DNA of 64,000 bases. Source: Sphingoaurantiacus capsulatus. Its GTDB lineage: Bacteria; Pseudomonadota; Alphaproteobacteria; Sphingomonadales; Sphingomonadaceae. Both the position numbers and the translations under genes were made by a program. A model generated the notes under the pieces. That model was given only the letters and a program-made list of their open reading frames with translations, was not told where the DNA came from and did no database searches. Location of the stretch: the NCBI RefSeq assembly GCF_042648405.1, contig NZ_JBHRXV010000003.1:302611-366610 (forward strand), read 5' to 3'. Positions 32,715-40,523 of this stretch are shown one piece after another (position 1 is the stretch's first letter; each line of letters starts with the position of its first letter).

Positions 32715-32739
32715 GACGGCGGTCCTTCCGCCGTCATGC
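32711..32739 (-). promoter_or_regulatory. Hairpin with Shine-Dalgarno in loop and start codon in stem
   Basis: Perfect 12-base inverted repeat GCATGACGGCGG at 32728-32739 and its complement at 32711-32722, with the five-base loop AAGGA in minus-strand sense. AAGGA is the ribosome binding site of the MBL hydrolase, eight bases before its ATG, and that ATG is paired in the stem. The element could be an RNA switch or equally a DNA operator for a dimeric repressor. Confidence 0.6.
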
Positions 32740-32742
32740 TTA

Positions 32743-32760
32743 GGTTTACGTTCGCGTCAA
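32743..32760 (-). promoter_or_regulatory. LiuR-like operator, site 1
   Basis: In minus-strand sense TTGACGCGAACGTAAACC, about 30 bases before the MBL hydrolase start. It equals the site before the acyl-CoA dehydrogenase operon (36286-36303) at 16 of 18 positions. The TTGACG-type and ACGTAAA halves resemble the motif known for LiuR-type MerR regulators of branched-chain and fatty acyl-CoA breakdown; the identity of the regulator is inferred. Confidence 0.6.
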
Positions 32761-32805
32761 GTCGAGGGGCCGGGGCGCCGCCCTGCCCTCTTGGACAGGT
32801 GCGGC

Positions 32806-33495
32806 CTATTCGTCGCGCGGTGTGCTCGGACGCTTGAACAGGTTCTCGGCGGTGATCTCGACCGGTGCGGCCTCCTCGCCATGCTCGGCGAGATATTCCG
32901 CCGCCTCGCGCTCGGCGCGCAGCTGGTCGAGCAGCTCGGCGCGGTCGGCGTCGAAGCGCGTGTCCTCGATGCTGATGCCGGCCTTCTTCGCCGCCACCGC
33001 GATCAGCGCGTCGAGCTCGCGCTGCGACGACAGGCCCAGGGTCACCGGGTCCTTCGGGGTGATGTTGGCGATGTTCCAGTGGCTGCGGTCGCGGATCGCC
33101 GCGATCGTCGTCTTGGTCGTGCCGATCAGCTTGGAGATCTGCGCGTCGGTCACTTCCGGGTGATTGCGGATGATCCAGGCGATGCCGTCCGGCTTGTCCT
33201 GGCGCTTCGACACCGGCGTGTAGCGCGGGCCCTTGGTGCGGCGCAGCTGCTCCGGGCCCTTTTCCTGGATCAGGCGATAGTCGGCGTTGGCCTGGCCCTT
33301 GTCGATCTCCGCCTGCGTCAGCTCGCCGGCGCGGATCGGGTCGCGTCCGATCAGCTTGGTGGGCGTGTTCTCGTCGGCGATCGCCTGCACTTCGAGGATG
33401 TGCAGCCCGCAGAATTCGGCGATCTGCTCGAAGCTGAGCGCGGTGTTATCGACCAGCCAGGACGCGGTTGCGTGCGGCATGAGCGGCTGGGCCAT
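32806..33495 (-). CDS. DUF1013 family cell-cycle regulator (TrcR-like)
   Basis: 229 residues. The whole protein matches DUF1013, which is confined to alphaproteobacteria and labelled TrcR (cell cycle transcriptional regulator) in recent databases. The start PLMPHATASWLVDNTALSFEQIA is strongly conserved; DAQISKLIGTTKTTIAAIRDR (about 115-135) is a helix-turn-helix that includes PEVTDAQISKLIGT. The acidic C-terminus ends with VEITAENLFKRP. ATG at 33495 has GGAGG upstream. Its short leader carries terminator-like hairpins, suggesting control by early termination. Confidence 0.85.
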   Translation of the reverse strand: MAQPLMPHATASWLVDNTALSFEQIAEFCGLHILEVQAIADENTPTKLIGRDPIRAGELTQAEIDKGQANADYRLIQEKGPEQLRRTKGPRYTPVSKRQDKPDGIAWIIRNHPEVTDAQISKLIGTTKTTIAAIRDRSHWNIANITPKDPVTLGLSSQRELDALIAVAAKKAGISIEDTRFDADRAELLDQLRAEREAAEYLAEHGEEAAPVEITAENLFKRPSTPRDE

Positions 33496-33504
33496 CGAAA
33501 CCTC

Positions 33505-33599
33505 CAGATAAAGAAAGGGCCGCCCTTCTCGGGCGGCCGTTGTATGGTCCGGCATGTATACGGCGAACCGCCGCCGATCAAGGATCGTGCGGCGGTTCG
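33505..33599 (-). promoter_or_regulatory. Leader of DUF1013 gene: two hairpins and an internal promoter
   Basis: In minus-strand sense: an 11-base-pair hairpin (33589-33599 with 33564-33574), then a possible promoter TTGATC (33576-33581) and TATACA (33555-33560) with a 15-base spacer, then an 8-base-pair GC hairpin (33531-33538 with 33518-33525) followed by TTTCTTTATCT, which looks like a rho-independent terminator. It ends only about 12 bases before the GGAGG of the DUF1013 gene. The first hairpin may end the GST transcript. The second sits inside the leader, so either transcripts read through it or it attenuates. Confidence 0.55.
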
Positions 33600-33616
33600 G
33601 CGCTGAATCAGCCGCT

Positions 33617-34237
33617 TTAGTCGCCGATCTGGACGTGTCCGGGCTGCAGCGCGACCGCATCGCACCACGCCTTGACGTACGGATAGGCCTTCAGGTCGAA
33701 GCCGCCGTCCTCGGCGACATGGGTGTAGGCGTAGAGTGCGATGTCGGCGAGGCTGAGCGCGTCGCCGACGAAGAAGCTGCGCCCTTCCAGATGCTCGTCC
33801 ATCAGCTTCATTGCCGCGTCGCCCGCCGCCGCCTTCACCGGCGCCAGCAGCTTCTGCGTGTCGGTCCAATTCTCCTCGCCGACGAACAGCTTCCAGAAGC
33901 GCATCGTCGCGACGTTGGGCTCGTGGTTGTACTGCTCGAAGAACATCCAGCGCAGCATGTCGGCGCGATCCCAGCGGTCGCCGGGGATCAGCGGGCTGCC
34001 TTCGGCGAGGTAGAAGATCGCCGCGTTCGATTCGGGCAGGAAGCGGTCGCCGACCTGAAGCACCGGGATACGGCCGTTGGCGTTGACGGTGCCGAGGAAC
34101 TCGGGCGTCCGCGTCTCACCCTTCAGGATGTCATATTCGCGCCGCTCATAGGCTTTGCCGAGATGCGCCAGGGTCAGCCGGATTTTGTAGCAATTTCCCG
34201 AGTCCGCATATTCATGCAGGACGATCTTCTCGCTCAT
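33617..34237 (-). CDS. Glutathione S-transferase family protein
   Basis: 206 residues. N-terminal thioredoxin-like domain: LHEYADSGNCYKIRLTLAHLGKAYE with a Ser/Cys pair where the catalytic residue sits, NGRIPVLQVGDRFLPESNAAIFYLAEG with the cis-Pro and ES glutathione motif. C-terminal all-helical domain includes DALSLADIALYAYTHVAE. Likely cytosolic conjugation or thiol-disulphide chemistry on electrophiles. ATG at 34237 overlaps the stop of the quinone oxidoreductase gene upstream (ATGA), so both are co-translated and may serve detoxification of quinones. Confidence 0.9.
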   Translation of the reverse strand: MSEKIVLHEYADSGNCYKIRLTLAHLGKAYERREYDILKGETRTPEFLGTVNANGRIPVLQVGDRFLPESNAAIFYLAEGSPLIPGDRWDRADMLRWMFFEQYNHEPNVATMRFWKLFVGEENWTDTQKLLAPVKAAAGDAAMKLMDEHLEGRSFFVGDALSLADIALYAYTHVAEDGGFDLKAYPYVKAWCDAVALQPGHVQIGD

Positions 34238-35238
34238 GGAACCTCCAGGACGATCTTGCCGACATGCTCGCCGGCTTCCATCCGCCGGTGCGCCTCGGCG
34301 GCATCGGCGAGCGGAAAGGTCGAATCGATGATCGCGCGCAGTTTCCCCTGCGCGAACAGCGGCCACACGTCGCGCACCAGACTGTCTGCGAGCGCCGATT
34401 TATAGGCGACCGTCCGGGGCCGCAGCATCGACCCCGACAGGATCAGCCGCTTGCGCATCACCTGGCTGAGGTCGAGATCGGCGCGCGGGCCGCGCTGGAA
34501 CGCGATCGAGACATGGCGGCCTTCATCGGCGAGCAGCGCGATGTTCTTAGGCACATAGTCGCCGCCGACCATGTCGAGCACTACGTCGACCCCGCGCCCG
34601 CCGTTCGCCTCGCGCGCCAGCTCGGCGAAGTCGCCGGCGTTGTAGTTGATCGCGACATCGGCGCCGAGAGCGCGCGCCGCCGCGCATTTCTCGTCGCTGC
34701 CGCAGGTGACGATCACCCGCAGGCCGAACGCCTTCGCCAGCAGGATGGCGGTCACCCCGATGCCGCTGGTGCCGCCGTGGACCAGCACGGTGTCGCCCTC
34801 GGTCGCAAACGCGCGCTCGAACAGGTTCGACCAGACGGTGAAATAGGTTTCGGGCAGGCTCGCCGCCTCGACGAAGCTCAGCCCCTGCGGGATGGGCAGA
34901 CATTGCCCGGCAGGCACGGCGGCATATTGCGCATAGCCGCCGCCGGCGAGCAGCGCGCAAACCTTGTCGCCGACCTCGGGCCGCGCCACCCCCTGACCGA
35001 CCGCGACGATCTCGCCGGCAATCTCCAGCCCCATGATCGTCGGCGCGTTGGGCGGCATCGGATAGAGGCCCATGCGCTGCAGCACATCGGGGCGGTTGAC
35101 GCCCGCGGCGCGCACGCGGACCAGCACCTCGCCCGGCTCTGGCGTCGGCACCGGCCGCTCGACCGGCACCAGCACTTCCGGGCCGCCCGGGGCCGCGGGA
35201 TCGATCGCAAGCATCGTCGACGGCTCGGTCATGGACAC
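34234..35238 (-). CDS. NAD(P)H quinone oxidoreductase (PIG3 type)
   Basis: 334-residue medium-chain reductase without zinc ligands. VRVRAAGVNRPDVLQRMGLYP is the PIG3/TIGR02824 signature, GLEIAGEIVAVG follows, and VLVHGGTSGIGVTAILLAKAFG binds NADPH. YNAGDFAELAREANGGRGVDVVLDMVGG continues the Rossmann fold. It probably reduces quinones by one or two electrons. ATG at 35238 lies 61 bases from the divergent DUF1192 gene. It is coupled to the GST gene. Confidence 0.9.
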   Translation of the reverse strand: MSMTEPSTMLAIDPAAPGGPEVLVPVERPVPTPEPGEVLVRVRAAGVNRPDVLQRMGLYPMPPNAPTIMGLEIAGEIVAVGQGVARPEVGDKVCALLAGGGYAQYAAVPAGQCLPIPQGLSFVEAASLPETYFTVWSNLFERAFATEGDTVLVHGGTSGIGVTAILLAKAFGLRVIVTCGSDEKCAAARALGADVAINYNAGDFAELAREANGGRGVDVVLDMVGGDYVPKNIALLADEGRHVSIAFQRGPRADLDLSQVMRKRLILSGSMLRPRTVAYKSALADSLVRDVWPLFAQGKLRAIIDSTFPLADAAEAHRRMEAGEHVGKIVLEVP

Positions 35239-35299
35239 TCCGGCAGGGTTGACAGCCCCTTAGAGCAGATGGACGCTGCGTCGCCTAGGAGGGGATGCC

Positions 35300-35503
35300 A
35301 TGGACCTCGATGACCTCATGCCGCGCCGCAAGGACGGCGACCCGCTGATCGCGCTCGAACGGCAGGACCTCGATCCGCTGTCGGTCGACGAGCTGGCCGC
35401 GCGCATCGCCGCCCTTGAAGCGGAGATCGAGCGAACCCGGGCCAAGCTCGACGGCGCCCGCTCCTTCCGCTCCGCCGCCGATTCGCTGTTCAAGAAAGGC
35501 TGA
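35300..35503 (+). CDS. DUF1192 family protein
   Basis: 67-residue acidic protein. DLDDLMPRRKDGDPLIALERQDLDPLSVDEL is the DUF1192 signature, and the second half is a predicted coiled coil (RIAALEAEIERTRAKLDG). Function unknown; confined to alphaproteobacteria. ATG at 35300 is preceded by AGGAGGGG. Two bases after its stop begins the C13 peptidase gene, so the two are one transcript. Confidence 0.88.
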   Translation: MDLDDLMPRRKDGDPLIALERQDLDPLSVDELAARIAALEAEIERTRAKLDGARSFRSAADSLFKKG

Positions 35504-35505
35504 GG

Positions 35506-36255
35506 ATGCGCCTGATCGCCCGGCTGGTCGCATTGCTGCTGCTGGCGATTCCGGGTCAGGCGTTCGCGGGGAAAGCCGCCTTCAGCGAATGGGCGGCCGC
35601 GGTGGTCGCCGGCGACTGGCGCGGCGCCAACGGGCTGCGCATCGACGCCTTCGACAACGCCCGCCGCGATGTCACGCTGGCGCTGATCGCCGCGGGCTTC
35701 ACCGCCGAGAATGTCCGGCAATTCTCGCCCGACAGCCGGCAGGGCGTGCTCGACGCGACTCCGGACGGCCTGTCGAAGAACTGGTTCGAACTGACCAAGC
35801 AGGCACCCGCCGGCTGCCTTCTCTACGTCACCTCGCACGGCCTGCCCGGCAAGATCATCATGGGCAAGAAGGAGCTGCGCCCGCGCGACATCGACATGAT
35901 GCTCGACTTCAGCTGCGCCAACCGCCCGACGGTGGTGGTGCTGTCCGCCTGCTATTCGGGGTCGTTCATCCCGACGCTCGCGCAGGGCAATCGGCTGATC
36001 CTCGCCGCCGCCCGGTCGGATCGCACCTCCTTCGGCTGCGGCGCCGGCTTCGACTATCCGGTGTTCGACGCCTGCGTGCTGGAGGCACTGCCCAAGGTCG
36101 CCGACTTCGCCAAGCTGTCGGCGACGGCGCAGAGCTGCGTCGCGGCGCGCGAGAAGAAGGACAAGCTGGTCCCGCCGTCCGAACCGCAAATCTCGATGGG
36201 CGAGGATGTGGCGAAGCTGATCCCGGCGCTATCCTTGAAGCCCGACACCCCCTGA
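35506..36255 (+). CDS. Exported C13-family (legumain-like) cysteine peptidase
   Basis: 249 residues with a signal peptide ending near residue 21 (GQAFAG). The caspase/legumain-type dyad is visible: His-111 in LLYVTSHGLPG and Cys-149 in VVVLSACYSGSF, each after a hydrophobic strand as required by clan CD. ILAAARSDRTSFGCG completes the fold. Bacterial members are exported peptidases or transamidases of unknown target. ATG at 35506 follows the DUF1192 gene by two bases. The His-Gly and Ala-Cys motifs are intact, so it should be active. Confidence 0.88.
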   Translation: MRLIARLVALLLLAIPGQAFAGKAAFSEWAAAVVAGDWRGANGLRIDAFDNARRDVTLALIAAGFTAENVRQFSPDSRQGVLDATPDGLSKNWFELTKQAPAGCLLYVTSHGLPGKIIMGKKELRPRDIDMMLDFSCANRPTVVVLSACYSGSFIPTLAQGNRLILAAARSDRTSFGCGAGFDYPVFDACVLEALPKVADFAKLSATAQSCVAAREKKDKLVPPSEPQISMGEDVAKLIPALSLKPDTP

Positions 36256-36285
36256 CGGGAGTGATAGCCGGTCTGCGGCGCCCGG

Positions 36286-36303
36286 TTGACGTAAACGTAA
36301 ACC
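36286..36303 (+). promoter_or_regulatory. LiuR-like operator, site 2
   Basis: TTGACGTAAACGTAAACC, 48 bases before the first acyl-CoA dehydrogenase gene. It differs from site 1 (32743-32760, minus strand) at only two of 18 positions. Both precede acyl-CoA metabolism genes, which fits one shared regulator. Confidence 0.65.
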
Positions 36304-36351
36304 ACGGGCCGATTCCGGCCATCGGTCGATGACCATCCCTGGGGAGGGAGC

Positions 36352-37452
36352 ATGAACTTCGATTTTTCCGACGACGCCAAGGCGTTGCGCGACCAGGCAC
36401 GGCGCTTCCTCGAGGAGCGCGCCGGCGCCGCCGTCGCCCGCAAGGCAATGGATGGCGATGCTGCCTATGACGCCGACCTGTGGAAATCGGTCGTCGAACT
36501 CGGCTGGACCGCGGCGCGCGTGCCCGAGGCCCATGGCGGCATCGGCCTGTCGGCCGAGGAGGCCTGCGTGCTGGCCGAGGAGGTCGGGCGCAGCCTGATC
36601 CCGGTGCCCTTCGTCTCGACCCTGATCGCCACCGAGGCGCTGCTGCTCGGCAGCGAGGCGCAGCAGGCGAAATGGCTGCCCGGTATCGCCGACAGCTCGG
36701 TGATCGCCACCGTCGGCTGGGCGGAAGGCGACACCGCCACCCCGTCGCGCACGAGCGGCGTCACCGCCTCGGGCGACAAGCTGTCGGGCGTGAAAATGCC
36801 GGTCCCCGACCTGCAGGCCGCTAACCTCGCGATCATCACCGCCGCCGGCCCCGACGGCCCGTCGCTGTACCTCGTCGACCTGAAGGGCACCGGCGTTACC
36901 GTCGAGGCCGCGCCGACGCTCGACCTCGTCCGCCGCCACGGCAAGCTGACCTTAAACGGCGCGCCCGCCGAGGCGCTCGGCGATGCCGCCACCTTCCAGA
37001 CCTTCCTCGACCGCGCCGCGGTGCTGTCGGCGTGGGAGGCGATCGGCACCGGGTCGGTCGCGATGGAGATGGCGATCGGCTACGCCAAGGAGCGTGTCGC
37101 CTTCGGTCAGAAGATCGGCCGCTATCAGGGCGTGAAGCACAAGTGCGCCGACATGTATGTGAAGCTCGAACTGGCCCGCGCCCACGCCCTGCACGGTGCC
37201 TGGGCGATGGCGACCGAGGCGCCCGAGCTGGCGCAGGCGGCCGCCGCGGCGCGCGTTTCGGCGCTCGACGCGCTGAAATACGCCGCCGAGGAGAATGTCC
37301 AGCTGCACGGCGGCATCGGCTTCACCTGGGAAAGCGACTGCCAGTTCTACTATCGCCGCGGTCGCCAGATCGCCTTTGCGCTCGGATCGCGCAGCTGGTG
37401 GGCCGACCGCCTCGTTCGCACCCTCGAGCGCCGCAACGCGCGCGCCGCCTGA
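36352..37452 (+). CDS. Acyl-CoA dehydrogenase family protein (first of pair)
   Basis: 366-residue flavoprotein. MNFDFSDDAKALRDQARRFLEE is the usual N-terminal domain; EDYAKERVAFGQKIGRYQGVKHK-like segment GYAKERVAFGQKIGRYQGVK (about 243-262) and QLHGGIGFTWESDCQFYYRR belong to the C-terminal FAD-binding domain. The substrate-binding middle domain is short and divergent. It is followed 14 bases later by a second acyl-CoA dehydrogenase, the arrangement of heteromeric (FadE-pair, steroid or bile acid type) dehydrogenases. ATG at 36352 has GGGAGGGAG upstream. Confidence 0.93.
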   Translation: MNFDFSDDAKALRDQARRFLEERAGAAVARKAMDGDAAYDADLWKSVVELGWTAARVPEAHGGIGLSAEEACVLAEEVGRSLIPVPFVSTLIATEALLLGSEAQQAKWLPGIADSSVIATVGWAEGDTATPSRTSGVTASGDKLSGVKMPVPDLQAANLAIITAAGPDGPSLYLVDLKGTGVTVEAAPTLDLVRRHGKLTLNGAPAEALGDAATFQTFLDRAAVLSAWEAIGTGSVAMEMAIGYAKERVAFGQKIGRYQGVKHKCADMYVKLELARAHALHGAWAMATEAPELAQAAAAARVSALDALKYAAEENVQLHGGIGFTWESDCQFYYRRGRQIAFALGSRSWWADRLVRTLERRNARAA

Positions 37453-37466
37453 CCGGGAGAGCTGAG

Positions 37467-38681
37467 ATGGATTTCAACGATACCCCGCAGGAAGCCGAAT
37501 TCCGCGCCACAGTGCGGAGCTGGCTCGCCGATAAGGCCGCCAAGTACAAGGGCCTTCCCGAGGCGAAGGGCAATGACGAGTTCGTCGCCCGCGCCAAGGA
37601 CTGGCAGAAGACCAAGCATGAGGCCGGCTACACCGGCATTACCTGGCCGAAAGCGATGGGCGGCCAGGGGCTGACCCCGATGCACTCGATCATCTTCGGG
37701 CAGGAGGAGTCGAAGACCTCGGCGCCGACCGGCCTCTATTCGATCGGTCTCGGCATGTGCATCCCCACCGTGTTCACCCACGGCAATCCCGAGGTCATCC
37801 AGCGCTACGTACCGAAGGCGCTCGAAGGCGGCGAAATCTGGTGCCAGCTCTTCTCCGAGCCCGCCGCCGGCTCCGACCTCGCCGGCATCCGTACCAAGGC
37901 GGTGCGTGACGGCGACGACTGGGTGATCAACGGCCAGAAGGTATGGACCACCAACGCGCATCTTTGCGACTATGGCATCATCGTCACCCGCACCGACCCG
38001 TCGAAGCCCAAGCACAAGGGCCTGACGATGTTCATCGTCGACATGCATGCGCCGGGCGTCGAGGCACGCCCGCTGAAGCAGATGTCGGGCGGCGCCGATT
38101 TCAACGAAGTGTTCTTCACCGACGTCCGCGTCCCCGACGCGTGGCGGCTGGGCGAGGTCGGCGACGGCTGGAAGGTCGCGCTCACCACCTTGATGCACGA
38201 GCGGCTGGCGGTCGGCGGCAAGCCGCGCCATTCGCCCGACTACAACACGCTGATCGAACTTGCCCGCCGCATCGAGACCGAGGCCGGCCCGGCGATCGAG
38301 GCGACGCATGTCCGCCAGAAGATCGCCGACGTCTATCTCGCCGACGAGGGCATCAAGCTGACGCAGATGCGCGCGCTCTCCGCCCTGTCGAAGGGCCAGA
38401 TTCCGGGCGCCGAGCAGTCGATCTCCAAGGTGGTTGTCGCCAAGAACATGCAGGACATGGCGGCCTTCGCGCTCGACATGTCGGAGGCCGCGGGCTTCAT
38501 GACCGATGGTGGCGGCGACCTCGAACGGCTGCGTGCCAGCTACATGTGGTCGGCGGGCCTCCGCATTGCCGGCGGCACCGACGAGATCCTGCGCAACATC
38601 ATCGCCGAGCGCGTGCTCGGCCTGCCGGGCGACCTGCGGCCGAACAAGGACACGCCGTTCAACGAAGAAAAGCCCCTGTAG
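37467..38681 (+). CDS. Acyl-CoA dehydrogenase family protein (second of pair)
   Basis: 404 residues. MDFNDTPQEAEFRATVRSWL starts the N-terminal domain; WCQLFSEPAAGSDLAGIRTKAVRDGDDW is the FAD/substrate motif and GLRIAGGTDEILRNIIAERVLGLPGD is the C-terminal signature. QLFSEPGAGSD-like spacing is intact, so this is probably the catalytic partner of the pair. ATG at 37467 has a weak GAGCTGAG upstream and follows the first gene by 14 bases. Confidence 0.94.
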   Translation: MDFNDTPQEAEFRATVRSWLADKAAKYKGLPEAKGNDEFVARAKDWQKTKHEAGYTGITWPKAMGGQGLTPMHSIIFGQEESKTSAPTGLYSIGLGMCIPTVFTHGNPEVIQRYVPKALEGGEIWCQLFSEPAAGSDLAGIRTKAVRDGDDWVINGQKVWTTNAHLCDYGIIVTRTDPSKPKHKGLTMFIVDMHAPGVEARPLKQMSGGADFNEVFFTDVRVPDAWRLGEVGDGWKVALTTLMHERLAVGGKPRHSPDYNTLIELARRIETEAGPAIEATHVRQKIADVYLADEGIKLTQMRALSALSKGQIPGAEQSISKVVVAKNMQDMAAFALDMSEAAGFMTDGGGDLERLRASYMWSAGLRIAGGTDEILRNIIAERVLGLPGDLRPNKDTPFNEEKPL

Positions 38682-38736
38682 GCAACCCTTTCCGGCGCTC
38701 GCGCGCTTGACCCCCAATTGAGGGAGAGAGCCGCGC

Positions 38737-39555
38737 ATGCGCCGGATCGCGCACCTGTCCGACCTGCATTTCGGCCGCCACGATGATCGCGTGGTGGCCG
38801 GCCTGCTGTCGGCGCTCACCACGCTGAGCCCCGACGTGGTGGTGATCAGCGGCGACTTCACCCAGCGCGCACGGCGGCGCCAGTTCGCCGCGGCCCGCGA
38901 CTTCCTCGCCGGGCTGCGCGCCGCCGGGCTGCCGGTCGTCGCGGTGCCGGGCAATCACGACATCCCGCTCTACGATGTACTGCGCCGCTTCCTGCGCCCG
39001 CTCGCCCGTTTCCGCCGCTATATCGAGCCCGCCGAATACCCCTTCGTCGCAGACGAGGAGATCGCGGTGCTCGGCATCAACACCGCCCGCTCGCTGACCA
39101 TCGCCGACGGCCGCGTCTCGCATGATCAGATGGCCTGTATCGAGCAAATCTTCGCCCGCGCCGCGCCTGGCGCGCGGCGGATGCTGGTCACCCACCATCC
39201 GCTGGTCTCGCTGCCCGGCGGTCCCGAAGGCCGCGCGCTGCGCGCCGCCGGCCGTTCGGGCTCGGCGATCGAGGCGGCGGTGCGCGCCAACGTCCATCTG
39301 CTGCTCGCCGGCCATCACCACCAGCCGTTCCACGGCTCCGGCGCCACCTTCTTCGCCGCCGGCCATTCGCTGCTGGTCGTGCAGGCCGGCACCACCACCT
39401 CGACGCGGCTGCGCGCCCACGCCAACAGCTTCAACCTGATCGAAACCAACGGCGACGCACTGCGCATCGCCGTCCATGCCTGGGACGCAGACGGGTTCGA
39501 GGCGGCGTCGCTGGAGGCCTATCGCTGCGTCGACGGCCGCTGGCAGGAAAGCTAG
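38737..39555 (+). CDS. Metallophosphoesterase
   Basis: 272-residue calcineurin-like phosphoesterase. All metal-binding blocks are seen: HLSDLHFGRHD, VVISGDFTQR, VPGNHDIPLYD, THHPLVSLPG and LLAGHHHQP. The 3',5'-cAMP phosphodiesterase CpdA-like class is the closest general match, but the substrate is not certain. ATG at 38737. Its TAG stop shares the palindrome CTAG with the stop of the convergent lipid kinase gene. Confidence 0.9.
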   Translation: MRRIAHLSDLHFGRHDDRVVAGLLSALTTLSPDVVVISGDFTQRARRRQFAAARDFLAGLRAAGLPVVAVPGNHDIPLYDVLRRFLRPLARFRRYIEPAEYPFVADEEIAVLGINTARSLTIADGRVSHDQMACIEQIFARAAPGARRMLVTHHPLVSLPGGPEGRALRAAGRSGSAIEAAVRANVHLLLAGHHHQPFHGSGATFFAAGHSLLVVQAGTTTSTRLRAHANSFNLIETNGDALRIAVHAWDADGFEAASLEAYRCVDGRWQES

Positions 39556-40466
39556 TCGAGGTCGTCGCGGTCGGCCGGCACCCGCACTTTGAGCGACTGC
39601 CGCTCGACCCCGCATTCGATCGGCGTCTGCGCCAGCACTTCACCGTCGACCGACACCGGCTCCGACGGCTCGGTCTCGACCCTGATCTTGCGGCCGCGCA
39701 AGGTCACGATGCGCTTGGCTGCGGGCGGGCGGCCGACCATCGACCGGAGCCAGGTGCCGACGAGCTGGCGGCGGCGCGTGCCCTGCACGATCTGCACCAC
39801 CATGTCCTCGCTCTCGACGTTCGAATCCTCGGCGACGCGAAGCCCGCCAAGGAAGCTGCCGTTGACCACCCGCACCTCGAGGGCATCGAAGGTCCGGCGA
39901 TCACCATCGGTGGTCACCGTGCAGCGAAACGGCTTGAACCGCAGCAGCGCGGCGATGCCGTAAATCAGGTAGCCGATGCGCCCGAAATGCTTCTTCAGGT
40001 TCGACGGGATGCCCGCATTGACGATCGACGGCATGCCGATCGCCAGCGCATTGGCGAACAGATCGGTGCCGACCCGCCCGAGATCGACCTCGGCGGTCTT
40101 GCCGTCGACCAGCACACCCACCGCGCCGTCGAGGTCGAACGGCACCGTCAAGGTGCGCGCGAAGCAATTGGCAGTGCCGAGCGGCAGAACGCCGAGCGTC
40201 ACGTCCTTGTGCGCGAGATGGTCGACCACCGAGCTGATCGTGCCGTCGCCGCCGCCGACGATGATGAAGCGATGCCCTTGGGCGACCGCATCGCGGACGA
40301 TCTCGGGCAGCCGTTCCGGGTTGCGCACCGAATAGGCGCCGTCGAGTTCCACCCCGCGGCCGGTGAGCGCCGCTTTCGCATCCTTGAACAGGTGCCGGCC
40401 CTTGCGCGACTTGGTGTTGACGACCAGCACGGCACGGGGGCCGGCGGTCGAGGCGAGGTCGGTCAT
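39552..40466 (-). CDS. Diacylglycerol kinase family (YegS-like) lipid kinase
   Basis: 304 residues with the DAGK catalytic domain: VVNTKSRKGRHLF at the start, FIIVGGGDGTISSVVDHL (GGGDGT nucleotide motif), and LGVLPLGTANCFARTL (PLGTxN). The second beta-rich domain includes VRVVNGSFLGGLRVAEDSN and ends KVRVPADRDDLD. It phosphorylates diacylglycerol, sphingosine-like bases or ceramide; in a sphingolipid-bearing sphingomonad a sphingoid base is possible but unproven. ATG at 40466. It ends tail to tail with the metallophosphoesterase. Confidence 0.88.
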   Translation of the reverse strand: MTDLASTAGPRAVLVVNTKSRKGRHLFKDAKAALTGRGVELDGAYSVRNPERLPEIVRDAVAQGHRFIIVGGGDGTISSVVDHLAHKDVTLGVLPLGTANCFARTLTVPFDLDGAVGVLVDGKTAEVDLGRVGTDLFANALAIGMPSIVNAGIPSNLKKHFGRIGYLIYGIAALLRFKPFRCTVTTDGDRRTFDALEVRVVNGSFLGGLRVAEDSNVESEDMVVQIVQGTRRRQLVGTWLRSMVGRPPAAKRIVTLRGRKIRVETEPSEPVSVDGEVLAQTPIECGVERQSLKVRVPADRDDLD

Positions 40467-40523
40467 GCGGCGGCGGCGGGGCGGATCATCCTGCTAGAAG
40501 CCGCCAAACCCGCTTTTGCTCCA

